A DNA stretch of 64,000 nt from Vagococcus vulneris. Lineage in GTDB: Bacteria; Bacillota; Bacilli; Lactobacillales; Vagococcaceae. A program made the translations under genes and the position numbers. Below, one piece after another: positions 17,131 to 26,438 of the stretch; the first letter of the stretch is position 1; every line of letters starts with the position of its first letter. The notes under the pieces were generated by a model. That model saw nothing but the letters and a program-made list of their open reading frames with translations, made no database searches and was not told the origin of the DNA. The stretch lies in the NCBI RefSeq assembly GCF_003950515.1, contig NZ_NGJS01000003.1, positions 1 to 64,000 of the forward strand, read 5' to 3'.

Positions 17131-18321
17131 ATGTCTAAAACAATTGCAGTTAATGCGGGAAGTTCAAGTTTAAAATGGCAATTATACACAATGCCGGAAG
17201 AGGTTGTTGTGGCAAAAGGAATCGTCGAAAGAATCGGTTTAAACGACTCTATTTTCACTATTAAATATGGTAGTGGTGAAAAATACGAAGTTATTAAAGA
17301 TATTGAAGATCATGAAATTGCTATTCATATGCTACTGGATCAATTAACAGAATTAAAAATTATTGAATCATTAGAAGAAATCACAGGTGCTGGACACCGT
17401 ATTGTTGCTGGTGGCGAACACTTTAAAGAATCAGCAATCATTGATGATGCCGCATTAAAATTGGTTGATGAATTAGCAGAGTTTGCACCATTACATAACC
17501 CTGCAGAAGCAAAAGTTATTCGTGTTTTCCAAAAACTATTACCAGATACATTAAATGTTGGTGTATTTGATACATCATTCCATACAACAATGCCAGAAGT
17601 AAACTATTTATACAGTATTCCAAAAGAGTATTATGAAAAATTTGCTGCACGTAAGTACGGTGCGCACGGAACAAGCCACCGTTTTGTTTCAAAACGTGCT
17701 GCTGAATTACTAGGTAAACCAATTGAAGAAACAAAAATTATTACCTGTCATTTAGGCAATGGTGCTTCTGTTACAGCAGTTGATGGCGGTAAATCAGTGG
17801 ATACGTCAATGGGCTTCACTCCGTTAGCAGGTTTGACTATGGGAACTCGTTCAGGTGATATTGATGCATCATTATTACCGTACTTAATGGAAAAATTAAA
17901 TTTAACCGATATTAAAGATATGATTGACATCTTAAATAAAAAATCTGGACTATTCGGCTTATCGGGAATTTCAAGTGATATGCGTGATTTGTTAGCAGCA
18001 GAAGAAACAAATAAAGATGCGAAAGTAGCTATTGAAATTTTTGAAGACCGTGTGCGTAAGTATATCGGAAGTTATGCTGCAACAATGAACGGTGTTGACG
18101 CTATTGTCTTTACAGCAGGTATCGGGGAAAATGATATTGAGATGCGTGAGAACGTTATTCATGGTTTAACTTGGTTTGGCTGTGAAATTGATAGAGAAAA
18201 AAATAATGTTCGCGGTAAAGAAGTTGAAATTTCAACAGCTGATTCAAAAGTAAAAGTATTCTTAATCCCAACAGATGAAGAATTAATGATTGCTCGTGAC
18301 GTACAAGCATTACAAAAATAA
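17131..18321 (+). CDS. ackA: Acetate kinase
   Basis: Converts acetyl phosphate and ADP to acetate and ATP, the energy-yielding end of fermentation with phosphate acetyltransferase (pta, encoded at the right edge of the window). 396 residues. ASKHA-fold motifs are present: [16 protein letters not shown] at the N-terminus, [30 protein letters not shown] and [12 protein letters not shown] 17131 follows gagggag. A terminator follows directly. Confidence 0.97.
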   Translation: MSKTIAVNAGSSSLKWQLYTMPEEVVVAKGIVERIGLNDSIFTIKYGSGEKYEVIKDIEDHEIAIHMLLDQLTELKIIESLEEITGAGHRIVAGGEHFKESAIIDDAALKLVDELAEFAPLHNPAEAKVIRVFQKLLPDTLNVGVFDTSFHTTMPEVNYLYSIPKEYYEKFAARKYGAHGTSHRFVSKRAAELLGKPIEETKIITCHLGNGASVTAVDGGKSVDTSMGFTPLAGLTMGTRSGDIDASLLPYLMEKLNLTDIKDMIDILNKKSGLFGLSGISSDMRDLLAAEETNKDAKVAIEIFEDRVRKYIGSYAATMNGVDAIVFTAGIGENDIEMRENVIHGLTWFGCEIDREKNNVRGKEVEISTADSKVKVFLIPTDEELMIARDVQALQK

Positions 18322-18330
18322 TGACTATTT

Positions 18331-18362
18331 AAAAGAAGTGTCTTTCGGGCACTTCTTTTTTT
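18331..18362 (+). terminator. Terminator of ackA
   Basis: The stem aagaagtg / cacttctt with a 9-nt loop and a run of T, 10 bases after the ackA stop. Confidence 0.85.
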
Positions 18363-18410
18363 GTAAACAAAAAAACCTGCAGCTCAGAGAGTACGACAGG
18401 CTTTTAAAAA

Positions 18411-18887
18411 TTATTTTTTTGTTCTTTTTTGAAGCAGATGATTGTCTAAATCAGTTCGTACAATTAAAACATCACAATGGGCGTGACGGGCAACGTAACT
18501 GGATACAGAGCCGATTAAAATTCGTTCTACAGTATTTAAACCTGTCGCTCCAAGTAAGATAAGGTCGATATCGTGTTCTTGTTGAAGTTCTTTGGCAATT
18601 AAAATCTTTGGTGAACCATACTCGATAATATACTCTGCTTGATTAACACCGATTTCTTTAGCATAGTTGATGTAAGAATCTAATGTCTCTTTGGCGATAT
18701 TTGCTGCTTCTTCAGCCAGTGATTCATCAAAAGAAGAGACAGATTCAAATGCACGAATATCAATGATATGAGCAATAATTAGTTCGGCATTATTCCTTTT
18801 AGCGACTTGTGCAGCTTTTTTAAAGGCGAACTCTGCTTCGTTAGATCCGTCGACTGCCACAAGGATTTTTTTGTATTCATTCAACAT
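18411..18887 (-). CDS. Universal stress protein (UspA family)
   Basis: Small cytosolic ATP-binding stress protein of 158 residues. The N-terminal ILVAVDGSNEAEFAF strand-loop and the C-terminal ATP motif G-x2-G-x9-G-S (GATGLNTVERILIGSVS) followed by HCDVLIVR are both intact, so it should bind nucleotide. Start ATG 18887 follows aaagggtg by 7 bases; an upstream in-frame GTG (18896) is too close to that site. It probably forms an operon with the small membrane protein gene just upstream (23-base gap). Confidence 0.92.
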   Translation of the reverse strand: MLNEYKKILVAVDGSNEAEFAFKKAAQVAKRNNAELIIAHIIDIRAFESVSSFDESLAEEAANIAKETLDSYINYAKEIGVNQAEYIIEYGSPKILIAKELQQEHDIDLILLGATGLNTVERILIGSVSSYVARHAHCDVLIVRTDLDNHLLQKRTKK

Positions 18888-18910
18888 ATTAAACACCCTT
18901 TCTTCATCAG

Positions 18911-19180
18911 TTATTTCCAGTTTTTAGCTAAATTGATACCAAAAACAGCAGAGATAACTAATATTATAATAACATAAATTAAGGAAATTATGCGAGATGT
19001 GATGAAAATTCCAAGTGGAATACCAATAATCCCTAGGGTGAAGAAAGTCTGATAAAAAGCTTTAATTGTCTTAGTGTTACTTTGGGTGAATAGGATAAGC
19101 AAATCATGCTGATGCCTTTTCATATACCAACCTATTCCTAATAAACATAAGGCTAGGATAAGGATTAATAACTGAATCAA
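18911..19180 (-). CDS. Small hypothetical membrane protein
   Basis: An 89-residue protein with three predicted TM segments (about 2-17, 45-62 and 66-83), with a short basic loop KRHQHD between the first two. No family recognised. The start is TTG 19180, eight bases after aggagt. It precedes the universal stress gene on the same strand and lies just downstream of the 6S RNA gene. Could be an envelope or stress-related protein; no function can be assigned. Confidence 0.65.
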   Translation of the reverse strand: MIQLLILILALCLLGIGWYMKRHQHDLLILFTQSNTKTIKAFYQTFFTLGIIGIPLGIFITSRIISLIYVIIILVISAVFGINLAKNWK

Positions 19181-19220
19181 GTTAAGCCACTCCTATATAA
19201 TTATTTATCATTTTTTGCAT

Positions 19221-19418
19221 AAAAAAAGAATATCCGCAGATGCCGTTATGAGTGTTGTGAGGTTGAACCCGCTGTATATGCAGGTGGGAATCCTGATTAC
19301 TAGATCAAACTACCAAGAGAAAAGGCATGTTTTCCCATAGCGATACTTAGATTCCCAATGTGTAATGATTTGTTCGGTCAACACTATTAAACACTCGGCG
19401 AACATCGCAGATATCTTA
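19221..19418 (-). ncRNA. ssrS: 6S RNA
   Basis: Read on the minus strand, this ~190-nt segment has complementary ends (GATATCTGCGATG near the 5' end, CATCTGCGGATATTC at the 3' end) that form the closing stem, internal arms (for example GTTGACC..GGTTCAAC), an unpaired middle, and a terminal T-run (19221-19227). This is the long-hairpin-with-central-bubble layout of 6S RNA, which mimics an open promoter to sequester housekeeping RNA polymerase. Location beside rarA matches known Firmicute 6S genes. A good sigma-A promoter lies directly upstream. Confidence 0.8.
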
Positions 19419-19425
19419 TGTATTA

Positions 19426-19454
19426 ATACTAACACACGATAAACTATTCATCAA
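19426..19454 (-). promoter_or_regulatory. Promoter of 6S RNA
   Basis: Minus strand: -35 TTGATG (19454-19449), 17-bp spacer, -10 TAGTAT (19431-19426), start expected near 19419, which coincides with the 5' end of the RNA hairpin. Confidence 0.6.
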
Positions 19455-19480
19455 TTAATACTCATGGTCTATAATAAATT

Positions 19481-20755
19481 TTAATTTTTTCGTGCTTGAT
19501 TTATCTTATCATATTGTTGTGCCAAAACATTTTCATACTTTCCTGTCAATTTTGGTATGTAGTAGTGTGTACCGACTAATTTATCAGGTAGGTATTGCTG
19601 TTTGACCCAACCGTTAGTGAAACTATGTGGGTATTGATAACCAATGCTTCGACCTAATTCTTTAGCCCCTTGATAATGACCATCCTTTAAATGACTTGGG
19701 ACCTCTCCAAATTTTCCATTGTGAATATCAGCTAATGCGCGGTCGATACTTTCAACACTAGAATTCGATTTTGGTGATAGGCATAAATCAATAACTGCTT
19801 CTGCTAGTGGGATGCGCGCTTCAGGTAGTCCAAGTTTTTCGGCTGCTTGTACAGCCAAGACGGTACGGCTGCTGGCCCCAGGGTTAGCTAAACCGATATC
19901 TTCATAAGCAATAACTAGCAGTCGACGACAAGCGATGACTAATTCACCAGCTTCCACTAATCTAGCCAAGTAGTGTAACGCTGCATCAACATCACTGCCA
20001 CGTATCGATTTTTGAAACGCGGAGATGACATCGTAATGTGCGTCTCCGTCTTTATCATGGGAAAGAGCTTTTTTTTGAACACATTCTTCCATAATTGGTA
20101 GTGTCAAACGGATAATCCCCTCAGAATCAGGCTGAGTTGACATAGCTGCTAGTTCCAATCCGTTTAATGCACTGCGCAAGTCTCCGTTCGTTGCTCGTGT
20201 GAGCTGCAGTTCAGCAGCTTCATCAAGTTCGAGTGGTAGTGTACCTAATCCGTTTACTGTATCGGTTAAGGCTCGATTAACGGCAGCCGCAATATCTTCC
20301 TCTGTTAATGGCTTTACTTCAAAGATTTGTGTACGGCTGCGAATGGCTGGATTGATTGTTATATACGGATTTTCAGTGGTTGCGCCAATTAAAATGACAC
20401 GTCCGTTTTCTAAGTGAGGCAGTAAAAAATCTTGTTTCGGTTTATCCAAACGATGGATTTCATCCATTAGTAAAATGACAGTTCCACTCATTTTGGCTTC
20501 TTCTACCACAACTTGCAGATCCTTTTTACTGTCAGTTGCAGCGTTCAGCGTACGAAAAGCAAATTTTGTCGAGCCAGCAATTGCACTGGCGATGCTTGTT
20601 TTACCAGTCCCTGGAGGACCATACAAAATCATTGAAGATAATCTGTTGGCATCAACCATGCGTCGAATAATTTTACCTGGACCTACAAGGTGCTGCTGAC
20701 CAACAACATCGTCAATTGTAGTTGGACGCATGCGGTAAGCTAAGGGTTTTTGCAT
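19481..20755 (-). CDS. rarA: Replication-associated recombination protein A (RarA/MgsA)
   Basis: AAA+ ATPase of the clamp-loader clade acting at stalled replication forks. 424 residues: Walker A GPPGTGKT (46-53), Walker B LLMDEIHRLDK, sensor 1 GATTENP, and the C-terminal MgsA tetramerisation domain (RRLLVIAYEDIGLA, ..EVPSHLKDGHYQGAKELG). Start ATG 20755 follows aggagga. Upstream neighbour of the 6S RNA gene on the same strand. Confidence 0.95.
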   Translation of the reverse strand: MQKPLAYRMRPTTIDDVVGQQHLVGPGKIIRRMVDANRLSSMILYGPPGTGKTSIASAIAGSTKFAFRTLNAATDSKKDLQVVVEEAKMSGTVILLMDEIHRLDKPKQDFLLPHLENGRVILIGATTENPYITINPAIRSRTQIFEVKPLTEEDIAAAVNRALTDTVNGLGTLPLELDEAAELQLTRATNGDLRSALNGLELAAMSTQPDSEGIIRLTLPIMEECVQKKALSHDKDGDAHYDVISAFQKSIRGSDVDAALHYLARLVEAGELVIACRRLLVIAYEDIGLANPGASSRTVLAVQAAEKLGLPEARIPLAEAVIDLCLSPKSNSSVESIDRALADIHNGKFGEVPSHLKDGHYQGAKELGRSIGYQYPHSFTNGWVKQQYLPDKLVGTHYYIPKLTGKYENVLAQQYDKINQARKN

Positions 20756-20907
20756 TATGAATCCTCCTTAAATGTAGCTCTAGTATAACATATTCGCTGA
20801 TGGTTTTTGCTCATGGCAAAACATGTCACGTAAAAAGACAAAAAAAACAATTCAGAACTAAAGGTTCTAGATTAATATATAAAAGAACACAGAAATAGTG
20901 TTTTTGT

Positions 20908-20955
20908 TTGTAAAAAAAAGTCGTGACGTATATAATACAAGTGTATTACGTTACA
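20908..20955 (+). promoter_or_regulatory. ohyA promoter with palindromic operator candidates
   Basis: -35 TTGTAA (20908-20913), 17-bp spacer and perfect -10 TATAAT (20931-20936). Overlapping the -10 is the inverted repeat AATACA-AG-TGTATT (20934-20947), and next to it the imperfect palindrome TGTATTACGTTACA (20942-20955). Their position over the start site suggests repression by a dimeric regulator, plausibly a TetR-type fatty-acid sensor. The regulator is not in this window. Confidence 0.6.
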
Positions 20956-20984
20956 AAATTCGAGCAATAAATGGAGGCAGAATT

Positions 20985-22763
20985 ATGTATAGAAGTAATG
21001 GAAATTATGAAGCATTTGCAAGACCAATGAAACCAGCTAAGGCTGATCAAGTGAATCACGTGTATATGGTAGGGTCAGGATTGGCATCATTAGCAGCATC
21101 CGCTTTTTTAATTAGAGATGGCCAAGTGCCGGGAGAAAAAATTACTATTTTAGAAGAATTACCGATTGCCGGCGGATCATTAGATGGTATTGATAAAAAC
21201 AATTATGGCTTTGTTATTCGTGGCGGCCGTGAAATGGAAGCTCACTTTGAATGTTTGTGGGATTTATTCCGTTCAATTCCATCACTTGAAGTTAAAGATG
21301 CATCAGTTTTAGATGAATTTTATTGGCTTAACAAAGAAGATCCAAATTCTTCACATTGCCGAATTATTCATGAACAAGGAAAACAATTAGACACAGATGG
21401 TCAGTTATTATTAACTGAAAAGGCTGTTAAAGAAATTTTAGATTTATGTTTAACTAAAGAAGAAAACTTACAAGATAAACGTATTGATGAAGTTTTCTCA
21501 AAAGAATTTTTTGAATCTAATTTTTGGACTTATTGGTGCACGATGTTTGCTTTTGAAACATGGCATTCAGCAATGGAAATGCGTCGTTACCTAATGCGTT
21601 TTATCCACCATATCGACGCATTGGCAGACTTCTCATCATTGAAGTTTACTAAATATAATCAATATGAATCATTGGTATTACCGCTAATCTCTTATTTACA
21701 AGACCACGGTGTCACTGTTCAATACGATACTAAGGTTGAAAATATTTTAGTTAATATGGATGGCGGCAAGAAAGTGGCAGAAACGCTAAAATTGAAAGTC
21801 AACGGTAAAGATGAAAACGTGAAGTTATCTGAGAATGATTTAGTTTTTGTTACAAATGGTTCTATTACTGAAAGTTCTACTTATGGTGATAATGATACAC
21901 CTGCACCTGTTTCTAAAGATTTAGGTGGGAGTTGGAATTTATGGAAAAACTTGGCATCTCAAAGCCCTGAATTTGGCCGACCTGAAAAATTCTGTGACGG
22001 TATTCCAGATGCAGCTTGGTTTGTTTCAGCTACTGTGACAACATTAGATAAAAAGATTGCACCGTATATTGAAAATATCAGTAAACGTGATCCTTATGCT
22101 GGGAAAGTTGTTACAGGAGGGATTGTTCATGCGAATGATTCAGGCTGGAAGATGAGTTATACATTAAACCGTCAACCTCACTTTAAAAAACAACCTAAAG
22201 ATCAATTAGTCGTTTGGGTATACGCTTTGCTGTCAAATACAAATGGTGATTACATCAAAAAACCGATTACTGAATGTACAGGTACTGAAATCGCCCAAGA
22301 ATGGTTATATCAAATGGGTGTGCCAGTCAATGAAATTGATCAGTTAGCTAAAGAATCATGTAATGTCGTACCGACTTATATGCCTTATATTACATCATAC
22401 TTTATGCCACGTGCTTTAGGTGATCGTCCACTAGTTATTCCTGATGGATCAAAAAACTTAGCATTTATCGGTAATTTTGCTGAAACAGAACGCGATACAG
22501 TGTTTACAACTGAATATTCTGTAAGAACAGCGATGGAGGCTGTGTACACATTATTAGACATTGATCGTGGTGTACCGGAAGTATTCGCATCATCTTATGA
22601 TATCCGCGAATTACTTAAGGCTTCATATTATTTAAATGACAAAAAACAATTAAAGGACGTAAAAGTACCATGGTTAATGCGTCGTTTAGAACATCACGAA
22701 ATGAAAAAAATTAAAGGTACTTTTGTAGAAGAAATGTTGCAAGATGCTAAATTAGTTGATTAG
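20985..22763 (+). CDS. ohyA: Oleate hydratase
   Basis: FAD-containing enzyme that adds water to cis-9 unsaturated fatty acids (oleate to 10-hydroxystearate), detoxifying host or environmental fatty acids; membrane-associated. 592 residues, typical length. Hallmarks: family N-terminus [17 protein letters not shown]-binding [10 protein letters not shown] (30-39), [14 protein letters not shown] with catalytic-region Glu residues, [22 protein letters not shown] and C-terminal [24 protein letters not shown]. Start ATG 20985 follows ggaggc; earlier in-frame codons lie upstream of or in the promoter. Monocistronic with its own promoter and terminator. Confidence 0.96.
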   Translation: MYRSNGNYEAFARPMKPAKADQVNHVYMVGSGLASLAASAFLIRDGQVPGEKITILEELPIAGGSLDGIDKNNYGFVIRGGREMEAHFECLWDLFRSIPSLEVKDASVLDEFYWLNKEDPNSSHCRIIHEQGKQLDTDGQLLLTEKAVKEILDLCLTKEENLQDKRIDEVFSKEFFESNFWTYWCTMFAFETWHSAMEMRRYLMRFIHHIDALADFSSLKFTKYNQYESLVLPLISYLQDHGVTVQYDTKVENILVNMDGGKKVAETLKLKVNGKDENVKLSENDLVFVTNGSITESSTYGDNDTPAPVSKDLGGSWNLWKNLASQSPEFGRPEKFCDGIPDAAWFVSATVTTLDKKIAPYIENISKRDPYAGKVVTGGIVHANDSGWKMSYTLNRQPHFKKQPKDQLVVWVYALLSNTNGDYIKKPITECTGTEIAQEWLYQMGVPVNEIDQLAKESCNVVPTYMPYITSYFMPRALGDRPLVIPDGSKNLAFIGNFAETERDTVFTTEYSVRTAMEAVYTLLDIDRGVPEVFASSYDIRELLKASYYLNDKKQLKDVKVPWLMRRLEHHEMKKIKGTFVEEMLQDAKLVD

Positions 22764-22779
22764 TCAGTCTAGGTGAAGT

Positions 22780-22815
22780 AAACACGTTGGAGGAGGATCT
22801 CCGGCGTGTTTTTTG
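22780..22815 (+). terminator. Terminator of ohyA
   Basis: The arms aaacacgttggag and ctccggcgtgttt (with G-U pairs) and a run of T. Confidence 0.8.
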
Positions 22816-22828
22816 TTTTGCTTACAAG

Positions 22829-22856
22829 TTGAAAGTAAGCGCTTTTGCATTAATAT
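22829..22856 (+). promoter_or_regulatory. DyP promoter with cre site in the spacer
   Basis: -35 TTGAAA (22829-22834), 16-bp spacer, -10 TAATAT (22851-22856). The spacer holds AGTAAGCGCTTTTG (22834-22847), matching 11 of 14 positions of the CcpA cre consensus including the AAGCGCTT core. This predicts carbon catabolite repression. Confidence 0.6.
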
Positions 22857-22906
22857 AGGGTAAATAGTAAACTAAATATAAATAACAATGATGGAGGAGT
22901 AGAATT

Positions 22907-23866
22907 ATGTCAATTAATCCAAGTAGAGCACAAGATGTATGGAAAGATGTGGGGGAGCATGTTCAGTTTACCGTTTTAAAACTAAATCACACAAATCAAA
23001 AGCAAGAACAAGAAGTCATCCAAGAATTCGCTGATAGATCACAAGCCATTATCAGGTCTTTACGAATTCGTGATACTGCATCCGATTTAAAAGTGTCCAT
23101 TGGTTTTAGCAGTGCCGCTTGGGACTATCTATTTCCGAATAGTCCTAAACCACATGAACTGGAAACGTATACTACTTTAAATGGTCCTGAGTATAGTATG
23201 CCGGCTAGTGAAGGCGATTTATTTTTTCATATTCGTGCTGAAAATGAAGCAGTTGTCTACGAAGCTCAAACTCAATTTATGCGTTTTTTAAGAGAAGCAA
23301 CAACAGTCGTCGATGAGACCAAGGGGTTCCGGTACTTCGAGGGTCGGGCGATTATCGGTTTTATTGATGGGACTGAAGCTCCTGCAGTCGAAGATTCTGC
23401 TGAATATGCGATAATCGGCGATGAAGATGCATCATTTATTAACGGCTCATATGCATTTGCTCAAAAATGGCGTCACGATATGGATTTTTGGAATCATTTA
23501 AAAAATGAAGAACAAGAAAAAGCCGTTGGACGTGAGAAGTTTACAGATTTAGAATTAGAAGACGACGATAAATTTAAAAATGCACATAATGTTGCATCTA
23601 AATACATTCAGGATGGAGAAGAACAAAAAATTATTCGGATGAATGTACCTTTCTCAGATCCGGCATCCGGAAAAACAGGTACTTATTTTATCGGTTATTC
23701 ACGACATTGGCTGATAACGAAGGGAATGTTAAAAAATATGCTGGACCAGTCTGATTTTTTACTGACATTTTCAACTATTTTATCGGGACAATTATTTTTT
23801 ATTCCTTCTCGAGATACACTGGCGCAAATTGCCGATGGTGAATTTAACAAAGAGAATAACGACTAA
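22907..23866 (+). CDS. Dyp-type (dye-decolourising) peroxidase
   Basis: Haem peroxidase of the DyP family, 319 residues. The distal GxxDG motif is G151-F-I-D-G155 in IIGFIDGTEAP with catalytic Asp154. The proximal haem-ligand His is probably the one in NAHNVASKY. The C-terminus SRHWLITKGMLKNML..TFSTILSGQLFFIPS is typical. No Tat or Sec signal, so cytosolic; no EfeO/EfeB iron-uptake partners or encapsulin gene lie next to it. ATG 22907 follows ggaggag. It has its own promoter overlapped by a cre site. Confidence 0.93.
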   Translation: MSINPSRAQDVWKDVGEHVQFTVLKLNHTNQKQEQEVIQEFADRSQAIIRSLRIRDTASDLKVSIGFSSAAWDYLFPNSPKPHELETYTTLNGPEYSMPASEGDLFFHIRAENEAVVYEAQTQFMRFLREATTVVDETKGFRYFEGRAIIGFIDGTEAPAVEDSAEYAIIGDEDASFINGSYAFAQKWRHDMDFWNHLKNEEQEKAVGREKFTDLELEDDDKFKNAHNVASKYIQDGEEQKIIRMNVPFSDPASGKTGTYFIGYSRHWLITKGMLKNMLDQSDFLLTFSTILSGQLFFIPSRDTLAQIADGEFNKENND

Positions 23867-23878
23867 TCAATTACGACA

Positions 23879-23906
23879 GACGGAACACATTGTTCCGTCC
23901 TTTTTT
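23879..23906 (+). terminator. Terminator of the DyP gene
   Basis: A 9-bp stem gacggaaca / tgttccgtc with a 3-nt loop and six T. Confidence 0.85.
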
Positions 23907-24015
23907 ATGGAATAACAACAAAATACACATTTTTAAATAGTAGTGTTCGCTTTATTTGTTTTTGAAGTATATAGTGAAACTAAGAGATGTTAAATGTTTT
24001 GATAGGGTGTGTGTG

Positions 24016-24625
24016 ATGGTATCAAAGGAACGATTAGGCGGTTTTGTTGATGGAACAATTGCGGTGGTTATGACTATTATGTTGTTAGAAATACACGTGC
24101 TGGACAGCGGTTCTTTGAAAGAGTTTTTACATGAGAATGTGGTGTATTTAATTGCGTATGTATTAAGTTTTATTTATGTGACGACCTCATGGTTTAATCA
24201 ACAGTATATGTTGACCAAAACAGAGACGGTGACACGCCATATTTATATAGCTACAATAAAGTGGCTGCTATCTTTATCAATGCTGCCGGTTTTAGCCGCC
24301 TGGACAGGTGCGACAATTAATATTTTTCATAATTTTGGGATTGACAACGATAATGTTTCATTTGATGTTTATTTTGTGGGGAGTATTTTATGTACAAATG
24401 ACCAAGGCCTATATTAGGGATAACAAAGGGGAAAGAAAATCACTCTTTCGAAATATGGAAGTCTATAAATTATTAAATCATCCTTTTTGGTGGGTGATTA
24501 TGGTAATAAGTTTAGGCGTTACCTGGATATATCCACCGTTTGTACTAATTTTTACCGCTTGTTCGGCGATGTTTAATATGTTTAACAGTAAAAATAGGGT
24601 AGAAGGTTATTGCCGTGAGGAATAG
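24016..24625 (+). pseudogene. TMEM175 family potassium-channel-like protein, frameshifted
   Basis: Two overlapping frames together give one TMEM175 (DUF1211) protein of about 200 residues. The first frame (ATG 24016 to 24417) has the family start RLGGFVDGTIAVVMTIMLLEI and TM1-3 up to AAWTGATINIFHN. The second frame (about 24330 to 24625) continues with TM4-6 (TIMFHLMFILWGVFYVQ.., WWVIMVISLGVTWIYPP). The join lies near 24325-24345, in a T-rich run, so a one-base indel is likely. Compare the intact homologue at 31565-32146. It could be a true pseudogene, a sequencing error, or two separate peptides. Confidence 0.75.
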
Positions 24626-24640
24626 TTAATAATAGGTTTA

Positions 24641-24677
24641 AAAAGTGCTGTTATTGTTGGATATCAGCACTTTTTTA
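24641..24677 (+). terminator. Terminator after the TMEM175 pseudogene
   Basis: The stem aaaagtgctg / cagcactttt and six T. Confidence 0.8.
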
Positions 24678-24821
24678 TGTGTATCGCAATTGGTTACAAA
24701 TAAACATTAGCGTGTTAATTTTCTAAATGTTTCTCGTTATAATTTGACAATATCATAAACCGAGTTTATTGTTAGAAAATAATGATAGAATAATTAGTTT
24801 GAAATTAAAGGAGTTGTCAAT

Positions 24822-26402
24822 ATGATGATTTTTTCTTATGGCGATAAAAAAGCCTTTTTCTTAACAGCATGTTTATCGATTGTGTCTAGTTTCAGTGCCG
24901 TTTTTTCGGCGTATATCATGGGCAGCTATATTAATATTGCGACAAAAGGCAATATAGAGCAGTTACAGAAAATAATTATGGTGACGATTGCTGGACTGGT
25001 ATTTTTTTATGCTATTAAGCTGGCACTTGGTTATGCAACTAATCAATTAATTTATTCGTGCAATACAACGATTAAAGAAAGACTTTTTCAAGCAGCTTTA
25101 TCACCAGCAAATCAACAGTCGATTAAAGAACAGATATCACTAATGACAAATGATTTGAAGCAATTAGAAACGAAGGGTTTATTAAGCGAAGTGACTATTT
25201 TACAAAATAGTTTAGTCTTTATCTCTGCCATTTCCTACAGTTTTTTCTTGGATATTAAAACAACGATTGCTTTTATTCTAGCCTCAATTGTACCAACGTT
25301 AGTCACAAAATTATTTTCTAAAAAAATAAAAAAAACCTCTGAAAATTGGTCGCAGCAAAATGGCAAATACGTGGGGAAATTAACTGATTATTTTTCAGGA
25401 ATTGATACAATTATAAATTACGGTGCGGAAACTACAGCGAATAAAGATTTTAAAAAATCAATTGTGTCGTTAGAAGGCGCTCTTAAAAAAATGAATAACA
25501 CTGTTAATGTAAGCTCAACAACAACCTATTCTGTTGCCAGTATCGCTGTTTTCGGCTGTGCGTTCGGTTTTGGTGTGTATCAAGTTATTCAAGGTGGGTT
25601 AAGCGTTGGGGCGCTTTTAGCTATTACACAAGTATCTAATTTTATCATTAACCCTTTACTGATTGTGGTAACTGCAGTAAATGATAGAAAGACAGCCGCT
25701 GAAACAATGGATAAAATCCGGAAAATCAGAATAACAGAGCAAGAAAAAATGCCTTCAATTGATATTGAACTTTTGCAAGTTGAGGGTGGAGGCATCACGA
25801 TTGATGATAAAGAGCTGTTTTCCCATCTAGATTTAACTATTGAAAAAGGCGATAAGGTACTGATAGCAGCACCATCGGGATATGGCAAGTCAACGTTATT
25901 GAAAGCATTAGCAGGTTTTTCATCCTTCTCTCAAGGGGCCTACTATGTAAATGACGAAAATACTCTGACCACCAATTTGCAAACTAGTTTCTCGCTGATT
26001 AAACAGCGGCCGTTTATCTTTGATAATACAATTTTATTTAACTTAACTATGGGTAATGAGTATTCTGAGGCAGATATCCAAGCAGCTGTTGAAGCCAGCG
26101 GTATGTCAGACTTTGTATCTGAAAAAGGTCTTGACTATCCAGTGGGTGAGAACGGCAGCAATTTATCAGGAGGTCAATTGCAGCGGTTAGAAATCGGACG
26201 CGGACTGCTGTCTCATCGCTCGACTATCTTGGCTGATGAGATCACTTCGGCTTTAGATCCCGAAATGAGTCAAAAAGTGTCGGATTATTTATTAAATTCG
26301 AACTTAACATTAATTGAAGTGGCACACAAAGTATCTGCTGAGCAACTGCGTAAATATACAAAAGTTGTTTATTTGGATCAATTGGATTCGTCGCTAATCT
26401 AA
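24822..26402 (+). CDS. ABC transporter, fused permease and ATPase (exporter type)
   Basis: Half-size ABC exporter of 526 residues. The N-terminal membrane domain has about six TM helices (residues 10-290). The ATPase domain has Walker A APSGYGKST (350-358), the LSGGQ signature (448-452), Walker B STILADE with catalytic Glu, and an H-loop EVAHKV. It is shorter than MsbA/LmrA types (~580), with a compact nucleotide-binding domain. Starts at ATG 24822 after aaaggag. It stands alone between terminators with no partner subunit or precursor peptide gene, so it probably homodimerises; the substrate is unknown. Confidence 0.88.
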   Translation: MMIFSYGDKKAFFLTACLSIVSSFSAVFSAYIMGSYINIATKGNIEQLQKIIMVTIAGLVFFYAIKLALGYATNQLIYSCNTTIKERLFQAALSPANQQSIKEQISLMTNDLKQLETKGLLSEVTILQNSLVFISAISYSFFLDIKTTIAFILASIVPTLVTKLFSKKIKKTSENWSQQNGKYVGKLTDYFSGIDTIINYGAETTANKDFKKSIVSLEGALKKMNNTVNVSSTTTYSVASIAVFGCAFGFGVYQVIQGGLSVGALLAITQVSNFIINPLLIVVTAVNDRKTAAETMDKIRKIRITEQEKMPSIDIELLQVEGGGITIDDKELFSHLDLTIEKGDKVLIAAPSGYGKSTLLKALAGFSSFSQGAYYVNDENTLTTNLQTSFSLIKQRPFIFDNTILFNLTMGNEYSEADIQAAVEASGMSDFVSEKGLDYPVGENGSNLSGGQLQRLEIGRGLLSHRSTILADEITSALDPEMSQKVSDYLLNSNLTLIEVAHKVSAEQLRKYTKVVYLDQLDSSLI

Positions 26403-26438
26403 AAAATCATCGCTCAAAATGTGAGCGATGATTTTTGT
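26402..26438. terminator. Bidirectional terminator (ABC exporter / esterase)
   Basis: The stem aaaatcatcgctca / tgagcgatgatttt with T-runs in both directions. It serves convergent genes whose stop codons flank it. Confidence 0.85.
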
